DNA from: Corynebacterium anserum
GTDB lineage: Bacteria > Actinomycetota > Actinomycetes > Mycobacteriales > Mycobacteriaceae
Length of the DNA: 64,000 bases
Direction: 5' to 3'
Assembly: GCF_014262665.1 (NCBI RefSeq)
Contig: NZ_CP046883.1
Span: forward strand, 186,001 to 250,000
This document shows positions 8,733 through 18,411 of the stretch, piece by piece. The translations under genes were made by a program, and so were the position numbers. How positions within the stretch are numbered: the first letter of the stretch is position 1; every line of letters starts with the position of its first letter. The notes under the pieces are model-generated. The model was not told the DNA's origin, did no database searches, and was given only the letters and a program-made list of their open reading frames with translations.

Positions 8733-9911
8733 ATGGCTAAAACATCCACGCCGTTTCTACCGGCACTCGAAGGCCTCCGCGCGATAGCTTGCTGCGGAAT
8801 TATCGTCACTCACGTGGCTTTTCAGACTGGAGCGGACACGGGTTCCCTCTTTAACCGCATGATGGCGCGCACAGATTTCTTTGTGCCCGTCTTCTTCGCT
8901 CTGTCTGGCTTCCTGCTGTGGCGGCGGCACCGTGCCGATTTTTCTTTCAATGTGGCCGACGCCAACAACCGCCTCTCTCTGCTTGGTTATTACGTCAAAC
9001 GCATAGGTCGCATCATGCCCGCCTATCTGACCACGGTTGTCCTGGTTCTGCTCCTTTTCCCGGTGGCGGGTTCTCCCAGTGTCCTGGAAGTGATCTCCAA
9101 TATCTTCCTGGTGCAGATCTACGTCTCTGGGGGGTTGCTGGGTGGCCTGACACACTTGTGGTCGTTGTCTGTGGAGATGGCGTTCTACTTAGTCCTCCCC
9201 TTCATCGCTGCGTTGTTCGGGAGGAGAAGCTGGCGGGTGAGGATGATCTGCATCGCGGCTGTGGCATTAATCAGCTACGGCTGGGCTTTTCTTCCCCCTT
9301 TTGCACATGCTCCAGGGCCGGGTGAACTGAATCCCCACATCATGCCCCCGGCATTTGCGGCGTGGTTTGCCGTAGGGTTTCTCTCCGCGGAATTGGAAGG
9401 CACACTCCGCCCGGTGGCGGTGCGGTGGATTGCTAAGTATCGTTTTGTGTTCTGGCTGTGTGCTCTTGCGATGTTGGCAGTGGCGGCGTCGGATGGGCCG
9501 GAGGGGCTCACCCACGCTGAGCCGGCGGAATTCGCACGCCGTACGGTATACGGCACCATTTTTGCCGCGTCGCTGATTATGCCTTATGCTTTGTCGCCAC
9601 GTTCGCCATGGTTGGAGAGTGCGTGGATGCAAGCGCTGGGGCGTTGGTCCTACAGTATTTTTCTCTGGCACATGTCCCTGCTCTCCTTGGTATTCCCGCT
9701 GCTAGGCATCAACTTGTTCAGCGGCCATACTGCCCTGGTGATGCTTGCGACCTTCCTGCTCACGGTTCCCGTCGCAGCCTTGAGCTATGCACTGATGGAG
9801 GAGCCGGCGCGGCGTTGGATTAACACCGCGTGGTACGAGGTGAAGGCCGACATTGAAACCCAGAGGAAGAACAAAGAGCTCAAGAAACAGCGTGCCGCGT
9901 TTAATTCTTGA
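8733..9911 (+). CDS. tmaT: acyltransferase family 3, trehalose-corynomycolate acetyltransferase-like
   Basis: From ATG 8733 the product is 392 residues with the acyltransferase-3 layout: LEGLRAIACCGIIVTHVAF near the N-terminus (family His in THVAF), FFVPVFFALSGFLLWRRH, LTHLWSLSVEMAFYLVLPF and about ten membrane helices. The C. glutamicum homologue TmaT acetylates trehalose monocorynomycolate before MmpL-mediated export. That assignment rests on family plus its place next to the DUF3068 gene (NCgl2759-NCgl2760 order). The frame is open upstream to 8499, but the extension overlaps the divergent gene and the family begins near MAKTSTPFLPALEGLRA. The C-terminus is a short charged cytoplasmic tail rich in Lys, Glu and Arg. 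Confidence 0.85.
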   Translation: MAKTSTPFLPALEGLRAIACCGIIVTHVAFQTGADTGSLFNRMMARTDFFVPVFFALSGFLLWRRHRADFSFNVADANNRLSLLGYYVKRIGRIMPAYLTTVVLVLLLFPVAGSPSVLEVISNIFLVQIYVSGGLLGGLTHLWSLSVEMAFYLVLPFIAALFGRRSWRVRMICIAAVALISYGWAFLPPFAHAPGPGELNPHIMPPAFAAWFAVGFLSAELEGTLRPVAVRWIAKYRFVFWLCALAMLAVAASDGPEGLTHAEPAEFARRTVYGTIFAASLIMPYALSPRSPWLESAWMQALGRWSYSIFLWHMSLLSLVFPLLGINLFSGHTALVMLATFLLTVPVAALSYALMEEPARRWINTAWYEVKADIETQRKNKELKKQRAAFNS

Positions 9912-10035
9912 ACCAAGTTGACGCTCAGGTTGTGCGGAAGCCTAGGCTCAGCTGAAGGTCGCATCCAGTTGCGCAGGCTGAGTTGAAAATTCCAGACCGA
10001 GTGTGAGGGAGAACTGAGGTTTCGGCTACTGGATG

Positions 10036-13000
10036 TCAGCGGCGGAAGAAGCGACTGTGAGCCAGGTACACAGTGATGAGCGCGATGCTGAGGCAGCCAT
10101 TAACCCACCAAGAATCGCCTGCATAACTAGGGGTACCCCAGTTCCCACGCGCTGCCACGATGGTGGCAAGAGCAGATGTACCCCAAAATACGCCACCGAG
10201 ATATGTACGGGGTGTGCGTCGCCGGAACAGAGAAGGTTTGGGGGCAGGAGTTGTATTCTCAGCGGATTCGGCAGCCGGTGGTTGCGAAGGGGTTGAGAGT
10301 TTCGCGTCGCGGTGGCGTCGTTCCTCCGAGAGAAGACCACAATGCCGGATGATCATGAACAACCATACGGTGACCACAATGAGAGCCAACAGCAGCCCCA
10401 CGGCAAGCCATCCTTGATAAATGGTGGTCGCAGCGAAATTCACGCTAAAGGTGCCGGATGCCCCAGCGGGGATGATCCAGCCCTGCTGCCACCCATTGAC
10501 GGTGATCGGTTTCAACTCCAGCGACGTCCCATCTGCCGCGTGCAGAGTTCCCTTCCGAGCCGTGTTGGTATCACTGGGGGTGAAAATGATGCGATCCTTT
10601 GCCGAAGCGGGGATGTCGAACTCATCCCCGTCGAGGGTGGAATCGCCACCGGAGGTGGTTGTCAGAACGGGAAGCGCCACCCCCGCGTTCATAACCGCCT
10701 GTGCATACAGAGGCTCCGCAACGCTCAGAGAGACCCAACGATGGGTGGAAGAGACTGTGTGCTGGCCTGGCGTAAGCTCGACGACCTGGCCGCAGGTATG
10801 GTCTTCTCCATCGATGGTGATGGCTGAGTCTGCGGTATCTGGGGTATCAGTGGTGCAGGAATCTGCCTGAACCAACAGTGCCGTAGAGCCGTTCGGAGCC
10901 ACGCCCATACCTCCGGAACGCTCAGGGAGCGTAAACGTGCGCTTCATGACGCCCTCGGCGATTTCCTGCCCGAACACCCAACGGTTGACCGTGCGGCCTT
11001 CCGCTTGAGTGGCCATGCCGAATTCCGGAACTGTGATGGTGCGCGTGGGGGTGTAGTCCTCCCCGGTGCGTCCATCGACCAGCTTGAGTTCGGAGATTCC
11101 GAAGTCGCCGAATGCGGTGAGAATGGTGATGCGTACCGCGTTAGCTTCTGCGATAGGCAACGCCACCTTCGTCGGATTCTTTGGGCTTGTGGTGACAGTG
11201 GTGGAGGTCTGTATTTCCTCCTGAGTCTCCTTGTTGGAGTAGGGATTAGACTCGGCGTCTCTTTTTAGTGAACTGACCTGTACGCGCGCCGGGGAACCTT
11301 GGGTGGTGAATGTCAGATAGAAACTTCTGTGGGAATCTGGAGTGTGCAACTCCAGCCATTCACCGCTGGTGTTTCCCTGGCTCGGGCGCCAGGCGGTTTC
11401 TTTTTCTCCATCGACTGCGGCGTTGAGGCCGCTGATAGTCGTGGCACCGCCAAAACCTGTCGGGTCGGCGGCTGAGCTGGAGGCTATGACGGCACCATGG
11501 CCTTCAACCTGGGTCAATGTGTCAGCGCCCCGGACTGGGTAATCCGTGACAGGATTGAAAATTTGGTGACGGTCATCTTTGCTGCGAATGTCGGAATCCG
11601 CGTTGGTGACGTTGCCGTAATTATGATCCCGCACGGCCGGAGTGTCAGTGATTGTCTGCAAGTCTTGTGCACTGGTTGCATTGCCGTCCGGATTGTCTTC
11701 ACCTGCTAATAGGCGGGTGCGGGCCGCTCCAGTGCGACCCAAAGCTGCGTCTGCTTGGTCTAGGCGGGACATAGATTCTGGACCGGCGGCCACTGTCTCG
11801 ACCTGATCTCGATCGACGATTCGCAGATCACCTGCCGTGCCCATAGCCTGAGAGAAATCACCGAATTGTGGGGGTTGCACATGGAAAATACGAATGGCTG
11901 GGGATTTGCCATCCCCTCCTTGGCCGTCGCCAAAAGAGGCCACTTCTTTGAAACCGCCGGATGTCTCTATGGTGCGCACAATTCCCTTCGACCCGGGTGT
12001 ATCGGAACTCTTTGTCAGATCCGTCCGCACCAGTAGTTGACCCACCCCCTGGTTCCATAGCGTGGCCGCCAACGTGGGGATGGCGGCACCGGACTCTAAT
12101 TCGCGTTGCACGCCGTCGAGACCGCGAATGGCTTCCGGTTGTACAAGAGGAACAGAATCACGGACAACCCACGGCACATCCAGGAGGGGCTGCGCGGGTT
12201 CATCACGGGTATTACCCCACGTTTGGCGAGCAAAGCGCGCTTTCGGCAGGATCATCGTGCGCGCTACTTGGTGGTCTGCTTGGTTTACGCCGTCGGCGTT
12301 ATCGTTCAGCCAGTCGGCGGCTTCTTGCCAGTAGCTGGGAACGCGAGTGAAACCATCCTCGGGGGCAATGCGGCCCGACCAACCAGGCGCGGTGGCTAGA
12401 ACCACGAGCAAAGTAGTGGCAATAGCTCTCACTACCGTGGGGTTCTTCTCCGGATTGAACCACAGCCGCCAGCGACTCCCTGAAGTTCCAGGCCATTGAA
12501 TATTCCGTAGCGCATGGGAAAAACCAGCCATGAGAGCGAGCCGAACCACCGGATCAAACTTGTGCAGGTTTCGCAGCGCAGCTCCCGCCCCATCGAGGAA
12601 GTTGCGGTAGGTTCCTGCCACCGGGGAGAAAGGTTCGAAGGCCAGGATCATGGCCAGAGCACCGATGGCCAGGATTGTTAGCCAACGGCGTGCCTGGGGC
12701 ATGGTGCGCTGGGCTAACCCCCATAGGCCGATGAGAGCTACGAGCAGGGTGCTCACGATGAATACGGGTTGGGTAGCTAGCGCGTAGCCTCCCACGCGTT
12801 CGGTGGATAGGAAGGGGGTCCAGCTGGTGGTGCCCCGCAGAACTTCCAATACATTGAGCCATCGAGTGGTCAACTTGGAAGATTCGATGAAGTCTGTGAA
12901 GGGAGGGGAATAGGCTCCGAGCACCAGCAGTGGTCCTACCCACCAGAATGCGGCGAATATGCTGGCGGGCACCCACCATGCCCCGAATCGGAGTGCTGCT

Positions 13001-13620
13001 TTTCGGGAGGTTTTCCGGGTAACAGAACTGATCCACCACACTAGGGCGGGAATAACGACAACCACCGTAGCCACAGCATTGACAGCGCCCAGGCACAGAA
13101 TGGCCAAGGCGGAGCTGAGGGCCATGAGCCGGATGTAAGCGGGACGTCGTGACTCCGCCATGCAGATAACCGGAACTAACACCCACGGGGCGATGGCAAC
13201 GACCCACGCCTCGGAACTGATCGCTCCGAGGGTGGTGAGAATGCGCGGGGAGAGGGCGTACAGCACACCGGCGAGGACGCGCGAGCCGCGCGAACCGATG
13301 CCAGCGCACTCTAAAACCTTCACCATGCCGGAAAAAGCCAGGCATAGCAGAAGCGCCCACCATAAGCGCTGCGTGATCCAGTCGGGAGCCCAGGAGAACA
13401 GGGCAAAAAACAGGCCTTGCGGAAACAGGTAACCATAGGCCTGATTCTGGAGCTGTCCCAGGGGGAACACATCAGTCCATGGCGATAAAGCCTGCCCTAA
13501 AAAGCCCCATGGATTGGCGGTCAGATCGTGCTTCGTGTCAGCGACCGTCAGCCCTGGGGCTTGGAGAAACGCGAAAAGGAGCCACGCAAGGAACCAGAAG
13601 AACCATGCGCGGTGGGTCAA
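10036..13620 (-). CDS. aftD: alpha-(1->3)-arabinofuranosyltransferase AftD
   Basis: The 1194-residue protein starts with a membrane helix (WFFWFLAWLLFAFLQAPG), then the GT-C acidic loop LTVADTKHDLTANPW with Asp at about 28 and 32. It has a dozen or so helices to about residue 400, a long extracytoplasmic region with carbohydrate-binding-like beta segments, and a C-terminal helix pair before the tail. This is the DUF3367/AftD layout. AftD adds alpha-1,3 arabinofuranose branches to arabinogalactan and lipoarabinomannan, using decaprenylphosphoryl-arabinose. The frame opens at a TTG (13620) with only a distant AGAGGGG upstream, so the start is uncertain, although the next in-frame Met is far inside. 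It sits 26 bp after the DUF2613 gene, the same order as Rv0236A-Rv0236c. Confidence 0.92.
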   Translation of the reverse strand: MTHRAWFFWFLAWLLFAFLQAPGLTVADTKHDLTANPWGFLGQALSPWTDVFPLGQLQNQAYGYLFPQGLFFALFSWAPDWITQRLWWALLLCLAFSGMVKVLECAGIGSRGSRVLAGVLYALSPRILTTLGAISSEAWVVAIAPWVLVPVICMAESRRPAYIRLMALSSALAILCLGAVNAVATVVVVIPALVWWISSVTRKTSRKAALRFGAWWVPASIFAAFWWVGPLLVLGAYSPPFTDFIESSKLTTRWLNVLEVLRGTTSWTPFLSTERVGGYALATQPVFIVSTLLVALIGLWGLAQRTMPQARRWLTILAIGALAMILAFEPFSPVAGTYRNFLDGAGAALRNLHKFDPVVRLALMAGFSHALRNIQWPGTSGSRWRLWFNPEKNPTVVRAIATTLLVVLATAPGWSGRIAPEDGFTRVPSYWQEAADWLNDNADGVNQADHQVARTMILPKARFARQTWGNTRDEPAQPLLDVPWVVRDSVPLVQPEAIRGLDGVQRELESGAAIPTLAATLWNQGVGQLLVRTDLTKSSDTPGSKGIVRTIETSGGFKEVASFGDGQGGDGKSPAIRIFHVQPPQFGDFSQAMGTAGDLRIVDRDQVETVAAGPESMSRLDQADAALGRTGAARTRLLAGEDNPDGNATSAQDLQTITDTPAVRDHNYGNVTNADSDIRSKDDRHQIFNPVTDYPVRGADTLTQVEGHGAVIASSSAADPTGFGGATTISGLNAAVDGEKETAWRPSQGNTSGEWLELHTPDSHRSFYLTFTTQGSPARVQVSSLKRDAESNPYSNKETQEEIQTSTTVTTSPKNPTKVALPIAEANAVRITILTAFGDFGISELKLVDGRTGEDYTPTRTITVPEFGMATQAEGRTVNRWVFGQEIAEGVMKRTFTLPERSGGMGVAPNGSTALLVQADSCTTDTPDTADSAITIDGEDHTCGQVVELTPGQHTVSSTHRWVSLSVAEPLYAQAVMNAGVALPVLTTTSGGDSTLDGDEFDIPASAKDRIIFTPSDTNTARKGTLHAADGTSLELKPITVNGWQQGWIIPAGASGTFSVNFAATTIYQGWLAVGLLLALIVVTVWLFMIIRHCGLLSEERRHRDAKLSTPSQPPAAESAENTTPAPKPSLFRRRTPRTYLGGVFWGTSALATIVAARGNWGTPSYAGDSWWVNGCLSIALITVYLAHSRFFRR

Positions 13621-13646
13621 ACGAGAAACGGGACTAACCCCTCTAT

Positions 13647-13862
13647 TTACTCGCCGCGGAGATCACGGTCACCGTATTGCACGGAACCCATGAAAGCGTT
13701 ATCGCGGTTCACTGCGATCTCTTCTGCGGAAGGCAGCTGGGAATCGTCAGCCATTGCGCCAGCGGCGAAGGCAACGCCACCGCCGATAATCACGCCAGCA
13801 ACGACGGCAGCGATAGCTGGGCCGACAGAGCGGCGGGACTCAGACTCAGTCTCGTAAGGCAT
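13647..13862 (-). CDS. DUF2613 small membrane/secreted protein (Rv0236A-like)
   Basis: This 71-residue protein has a short charged N-terminus (MPYETESESRR), one hydrophobic segment (VGPAIAAVVAGVIIGGGVAFAAG) and an acidic tail. Size and sequence style match DUF2613, the small protein always next to aftD in mycobacteria and corynebacteria. It ends 26 bp before the aftD start on the same strand, so it is probably co-transcribed with aftD. A regulatory or accessory role to AftD is inference only. Confidence 0.85.
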   Translation of the reverse strand: MPYETESESRRSVGPAIAAVVAGVIIGGGVAFAAGAMADDSQLPSAEEIAVNRDNAFMGSVQYGDRDLRGE

Positions 13863-13955
13863 GTCTTCTAGTTCCTGTTCTTATGGATTCTTATGGACGG
13901 ACGTTATGTGGCGTGCAGCAGTTCAGCCACTGTGCGTTGTGGTAGACCGCGAATA

Positions 13956-14468
13956 CTATTCGTCTTCTTCGTTGAGAGGAGGGACGATCAGTACTGGACG
14001 ACCTGCATGTTTGATGATGCTATCCGAAACACTGGTCTGAAGTATTGATTTCCAGCCAGAAAGTGCTCTGGTGCCCGTAACGATGAGGTCGACCTGCAAT
14101 TCCTCTGCAGCGTCAACGATGGCGCTCCAGACGGCTGTTGCAGACTCTACCAGGAAAGGTTCGGTCTCAAAGCCGTTTTGGTGAGCAAATTCCACACCTT
14201 GGGTGCAAGTAGCCACTGCTTCGGCATATGCAGGGTCATCTTGAGCGGGATTATCGCATTCGCTCTTCCACTCGTGCTGCATCATGCCGCTCATGCCTGC
14301 GGCACGCGCTGTTTGCCGTTGGATGGGTTCCCACACGGTGAGGATATAGGCCTTCGTCGTGGAGAGAAAACGGCCTGCATATTCGATAGCGGCTTTGGAT
14401 TGTTCGGATCCGTCGTAGGCAATAAGTATGGTGTCACCTGTGGTCTTGGTGCCTTGTGGGTTGGTCAT
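13956..14468 (-). CDS. universal stress protein (UspA family)
   Basis: The 170-residue protein begins with the USP strand TILIAYDGSEQSKAAIEYAG, in which the Asp typically contacts ATP. It ends with IVTGTRALSGWKSILQTSVSDSIIKHAGRPVLIVPP, matching the ATP-binding G-x2-G-x9-G(S/T) region with changes. It is a single-domain USP, slightly longer than the usual 145-150 residues owing to an acidic insert around residues 60-85. It is cytoplasmic and probably stress-induced; no operator is visible. It is divergent from the LpqI-like lipoprotein gene. Confidence 0.9.
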   Translation of the reverse strand: MTNPQGTKTTGDTILIAYDGSEQSKAAIEYAGRFLSTTKAYILTVWEPIQRQTARAAGMSGMMQHEWKSECDNPAQDDPAYAEAVATCTQGVEFAHQNGFETEPFLVESATAVWSAIVDAAEELQVDLIVTGTRALSGWKSILQTSVSDSIIKHAGRPVLIVPPLNEEDE

Positions 14469-14506
14469 CGTGCTCCTAACGCTGTTTTTGTGTCTAGGTT
14501 AGTATT

Positions 14507-15757
14507 ATGCGCCGTTTCCTCATTGCTCTTTGTGTACTTGTCTTGGTGGGGTGCTCGGCTGATTCCACTCCGCCGTCGTCCTCGCCAGCCGATTCCGACG
14601 GCTCAGCGGCGGCAGCATCTGCTCAGTCACCATCGGATTCCGCGAAGAAGGGTTTTTCTCAGAACCCAACTTTGGGGGAGTGCCAGGCGCTCGCTGAGCG
14701 GGATCGCATTGTGGCTGAGGAGTGCGTGAATGCGATCCCGGCGGAGGATTTGTCCGGTGCGTTACTCGCGGTGGGAGTGACCACCTATGAGCAAGCTGAG
14801 CACGCAGTAGACCTCGGCGTGCGTCATCTTTTCTTTGGAACGGGTGCGGATTTCTCCATGTTGAATGGGCGGGGTGACCCATCTCGCTCGCTGGATGCGT
14901 TGCAGAAACGCTCAGGTGGACGCTTGGTGATCAGTGTGGATGAAGAGGGAGGGGAGGTTCAGCGTCTCGCTGACATTATCGGAAAGATCCCGTCTGCCCG
15001 CCAGATGGCGGAAACGATGAGCCCGCAGCAAGTGACTGACATGATGCGCGAGCATGGTGAGAAGATGAAGAAGCTGGGGTTCACCATGGACTTCGCCCCG
15101 ATTGCGGACGTAGTAGGGGCGGGAGATGTGCAGGCCAACGCTATCGGTTCGCGTTCCTTCAGCGCTGACCCGGCTGTGGTTGCGGAGTACGCCAGGGCCT
15201 ATGCGCTGGGGTTGCAGCAGGCTGGTATCGACGCCGTATTTAAGCACTTTCCAGGGCACGGACACACGACGGGGGATTCTCACGAGCGTGCTGTCACTGC
15301 CCCTACACGCCCAGAGCTTGAAGCCAATGATTTGGTTCCTTTTGCTCGTTTGTCTGACATGAGCCACGTATCCATGATGGTGGGGCACATGCAGACACCG
15401 GGTATTGATGATGCATCACATCAGGTGTGGGGTGCGCAGACCCCGGCGTCGTTAAATCCGGCGGTGTACCAGCTTCTCCGCGAGGGTAAGTACAGCCCGG
15501 GTGCGCGCGAGGGCGGAGCAGCGCCGTTTCGTGGGACGATTTTCACGGACGACCTCACGGGGATGAAAGCCATCACCGCTCATCATCCAGGACCTGATGC
15601 GGCGGTGGCGGCGTTGCAGGCGGGGGCGGATCAGGCCTTGACGGCATCCGGTGCTGTGGCTGTGCTGGATGTGGTCGGGGCAGTGCGGCAAGCAATTATC
15701 GATGGGCGTATCCCTAGAGCGCACGTGTATGACGCGGTAAAGGCGGCTCACCTGTAG
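14507..15757 (+). CDS. lpqI: LpqI-like beta-N-acetylhexosaminidase, GH3 lipoprotein
   Basis: The 416-residue product has a lipoprotein signal (MRRFLIALCVLVLVGC, lipobox LVGC, Cys16), a Ser/Ala-rich linker to about residue 48, and a GH3 catalytic domain. The NagZ signature KHFPGHG is at about 246-252 with the catalytic His of GDSH at about 259, and the nucleophile Asp lies in FTDDLTG near 348-349. NagZ/LpqI releases GlcNAc from muropeptides during wall recycling, here at the outer face of the membrane. Gene order next to aftD and DUF2613 is that of Rv0237. No strong ribosome site precedes ATG 14507. Confidence 0.92.
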   Translation: MRRFLIALCVLVLVGCSADSTPPSSSPADSDGSAAAASAQSPSDSAKKGFSQNPTLGECQALAERDRIVAEECVNAIPAEDLSGALLAVGVTTYEQAEHAVDLGVRHLFFGTGADFSMLNGRGDPSRSLDALQKRSGGRLVISVDEEGGEVQRLADIIGKIPSARQMAETMSPQQVTDMMREHGEKMKKLGFTMDFAPIADVVGAGDVQANAIGSRSFSADPAVVAEYARAYALGLQQAGIDAVFKHFPGHGHTTGDSHERAVTAPTRPELEANDLVPFARLSDMSHVSMMVGHMQTPGIDDASHQVWGAQTPASLNPAVYQLLREGKYSPGAREGGAAPFRGTIFTDDLTGMKAITAHHPGPDAAVAALQAGADQALTASGAVAVLDVVGAVRQAIIDGRIPRAHVYDAVKAAHL

Positions 15758-15964
15758 CCGACTGTTTGTAACCGACCATTGACGACCGCTCGCCTGTGAA
15801 ACCTGGTGTAACCGGTAGTGGTCGTGCCCTGGAGGGGTTGCTTCAACCTTCTCTAAATTCTCTGGTTATCTTCGGGCAGTTCCCTCGATTCAATTCTTCC
15901 ACCCTTGGAAGGAATTCATTCAAGCGATTCCCAGCTTTCCTAGAGAGCCGTTAGACTTAGCAAC

Positions 15965-17737
15965 GTGAAAAAACAGCACACCGCTGGTAGCACCGCTGCC
16001 GCTCACTCGAAAAAGGTGACGAAGAAGACTGTCAAGAGTCACAAAAAGCGTCGCCTTATTTCGCCGTGGGTGTGGGCGCTGCTCTTCATCCTGGGGTTGG
16101 GGGGCGTGCTCTATGGGGTGGACATTGCCATGTCAGAGGGGCGTGTTCCCCGCGGTGTGACTGTGGGTGGGGTGGATATCGGTGGGATGACTGAGAGTCA
16201 GGCTGAGCAGCGGCTTCGCCTGGATTTGGGTGAAAAGACGCGCAAGCCGGTGACTGTGAAAGCCGGCAATATGTCGACAAAGCTGGATCCGCCACAAGCG
16301 GGTCTCCAAGTGGATTGGGGTAAAACGGTAAAACAGGCGGGGCAGCAGCCACTGAACCCCATCACGCGCATTCGGAGTTTTTTTGAAACGCGTGAAGTGG
16401 GCATTATTTCTGCGGTGGCGGAGGAGCCTTTCAATCGCACGATGGATCGCCTTTCCCGCGAGCTTACGCGAACCGCGGAAAACGCTGAACTCACGTTAAC
16501 TTCTGACGGAAAACCGAAAGTAAAGCCCGAAGTGGCTGGACAGACGATCAACTCCGATGAGCTGCATGATCTGGTGCTGGACAACTGGTTGAACACCTCC
16601 CGCACCGTGGAGGGTAAGGCCGACGTGGTGGATGCCAAGATTACGAAAGACAAAGCGGATAAGCTCATCCGTGATGTGGTGAATCCGGCGATTGCCACGC
16701 CGATTACTTTCAAGGGGCGCGACAATGTGACCGCTCGCATTGATGCCGCGAGCATGAGCAAGATTCTGTCCTTCAAGCCGAACTCTGACAAGCCGGAAGA
16801 TGCGACCGACTTGCAGCCGGTATGGAATAACGACGCGGCGAAGGCTCTGTTGCAGGCACAGTTGGCGTCGACGGAAAAAGAGGCACGCGACGCAAGTTTC
16901 ACAGAAGTCGGGGGTTCCCTCAACGTCATTCCTAGCGAAGATGGCTGGAAGATCAAATGGGATGAGACCCTAGGGAAAATTGAAGACAAGGCACTGAACA
17001 CACGCACCCGCGACTGGGAGGTCTTCTATGAAGAAGACAAAGCTCAGTACACCACTGAGCAAGCCAAGCTTGCACGGTTTGATGACGTGGTTGGTGAGTT
17101 TACGACCGGTGGGTTCTCACCGGCATCTGGTGTGAATATTCGCCGCGCGGCTGAAATGATCAATGGCGCGCTTGTGCTGCCTGGGCGTACCTTCTCGCTC
17201 AATGGGTATACGGGGCCTCGCGGAACTGCGCAGGGTTTTGTGGAATCCGGAATCATCATCGACGGACGCGCCTCGGAGGCCGTTGGCGGTGGTGTGAGCC
17301 AGCTGGCCACCACGCTCTACAACGCAGCGTATTTCGCCGGCATGGAAGACGTGGCGCACACCCCGCACTCCTACTACATCAGCCGTTACCCAGCGGGGCG
17401 TGAAGCGACCATTTTCGAAGGTGCGATCGACCTGCAGTTTAAGAACACGTTTGACACCCCGGTGCGGATTGTGGCGTTTGCAGACGATCACCAGGTGACA
17501 GTGCGCCTCATGGGAGTGAAGACCGTGAACGTGGAATCCATCACCGGACCTCGCACCAACCCCACCTCCCCAGAGAAGCGTGTTATCGATAAAAAGGATC
17601 ACTGCACGCCGTCCAGTGGCGCGCCGGGCTTCACCATCACGGATACCCGCGTGATTCGTGATCTCTCCGGCAAGGAGTTATCACGGGAAACTCAGACTAC
17701 GGTGTATGACCCTCAGCCGATTGTGGAATGTAAGTAA
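15965..17737 (+). CDS. VanW-domain, peptidoglycan-binding-4 membrane protein
   Basis: The 590-residue protein has a very basic N-terminus (KKVTKKTVKSHKKRR), one membrane anchor at about residues 31-53, then an extracytoplasmic part with two PG_binding_4-like repeats. A C-terminal VanW domain spans about residues 375-545, with GRTFSLNGYTGPR, the GGGVSQLATTLYNAAYFAG motif and HSYYISRYPAGREATI. In Gram-positive bacteria such YoaR/VanW proteins are cell-wall associated; their catalytic role is unclear. The start is GTG 15965 with only a weak ribosome site, supported by the downstream Lys-rich cytoplasmic segment. It is preceded by about 200 bp without a gene. Confidence 0.88.
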   Translation: MKKQHTAGSTAAAHSKKVTKKTVKSHKKRRLISPWVWALLFILGLGGVLYGVDIAMSEGRVPRGVTVGGVDIGGMTESQAEQRLRLDLGEKTRKPVTVKAGNMSTKLDPPQAGLQVDWGKTVKQAGQQPLNPITRIRSFFETREVGIISAVAEEPFNRTMDRLSRELTRTAENAELTLTSDGKPKVKPEVAGQTINSDELHDLVLDNWLNTSRTVEGKADVVDAKITKDKADKLIRDVVNPAIATPITFKGRDNVTARIDAASMSKILSFKPNSDKPEDATDLQPVWNNDAAKALLQAQLASTEKEARDASFTEVGGSLNVIPSEDGWKIKWDETLGKIEDKALNTRTRDWEVFYEEDKAQYTTEQAKLARFDDVVGEFTTGGFSPASGVNIRRAAEMINGALVLPGRTFSLNGYTGPRGTAQGFVESGIIIDGRASEAVGGGVSQLATTLYNAAYFAGMEDVAHTPHSYYISRYPAGREATIFEGAIDLQFKNTFDTPVRIVAFADDHQVTVRLMGVKTVNVESITGPRTNPTSPEKRVIDKKDHCTPSSGAPGFTITDTRVIRDLSGKELSRETQTTVYDPQPIVECK

Positions 17738-17781
17738 GTAGGTAGACAGACCTCGCGCCTTGTAGTGTCGTTGCTGTTTGG

Positions 17782-17860
17782 GTACCTAGTAGTGCCACCG
17801 CCATTCCGTACCTTGGAGTGCCACCGCGGTTTCGGTGCCTAGTGGTGCCACTGCCATTTC
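17782..17860. repeat. three tandem degenerate 26-27-bp repeats
   Basis: Units at 17782-17807, 17808-17834 and 17835-17860 share GTRCCTWGKRGTGCCACYGCS. On the minus strand one frame reads them as iterated nonapeptides (MAVAPLGTE, TAVALQGTE, then WRWHY and a stop). They lie just after the VanW gene. They may be a remnant of a mobile-element gene end, since I recall similar GTE-repeat tails in actinobacterial transposition genes, but no transposase sequence is present. Confidence 0.6.
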
Positions 17861-18411
17861 AGAGAGGCTGAGAGAGCTGGTTGATGTTGCTGGCTGATAG
17901 AACACTGGGAAGGTAAAATAGTTCGCTTGGGATGCCACGGAGTTGCCTCGCCATCGTAGTTGTCCGAAATAGGGGTACACCGTTTACCGGTGGTCTGTTT
18001 CACTGAAACTGGTAGTGGATCTGTGGGTATACCAATCAGTCACTCAAAGGGGAAGTATCTAAACTGTGGCAGCGACCTGGATAAATAGTTCCATGGGGGC
18101 AGGCTCAGATCCGCGTTCTTTCTTTCAGCCCGCTTTGAGTTAGCAGGTATGCAACATGCACTCGTGGCGCACAGTAAGAGCAGTGATATTTGGTAAACTA
18201 CGGGAGCGTTTTTGTTCCTGCACCGTTGTGACGAACCGATCTATCGGTTTATCCAGGATGGCTGACAGGCCAGAGACAAGTAAAGGCGACGAGTCTTTCA
18301 CACCTGGGTGGACACTACCTCTGAGGTCGAGACAGATCCGAGAAGGGCCTTTTGCTTTTTGATCGGCACGGCAGCTGTGGTTATCACCAAACTCACCGAG
18401 GAAAACCCACG
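17861..18411. other. noncoding stretch, no supported gene
   Basis: No convincing coding region is present. A + strand frame at 18156-18362 has no ribosome site and an implausible Cys/Arg-rich composition. The base composition is more AT-rich than in the flanking envelope genes. The segment leads into a truncated restriction-enzyme gene, which suggests a worn accessory region. Confidence 0.5.

Noticed and set aside
9912-10035. CTCAGC/GCTGAG inverted repeat between the TmaT-like gene and aftD as a terminator
   Set aside because: Only 6 bp of stem with a long loop and no U-run, so it is too weak to annotate.
12554-13363. 269-codon minus frame
   Set aside because: Out-of-frame shadow within aftD; the aftD frame has membrane helices and family motifs.
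15758-15964. ACGACC/GGTCGT inverted repeat after the LpqI-like gene as a terminator
   Set aside because: Short arms, large loop and no U-run.
16198-17007. 269-codon minus frame
   Set aside because: Antisense to the VanW-domain gene; Ser-rich shadow composition.
18156-18362. 68-codon + frame
   Set aside because: No ribosome site, improbable composition and no recognisable similarity.
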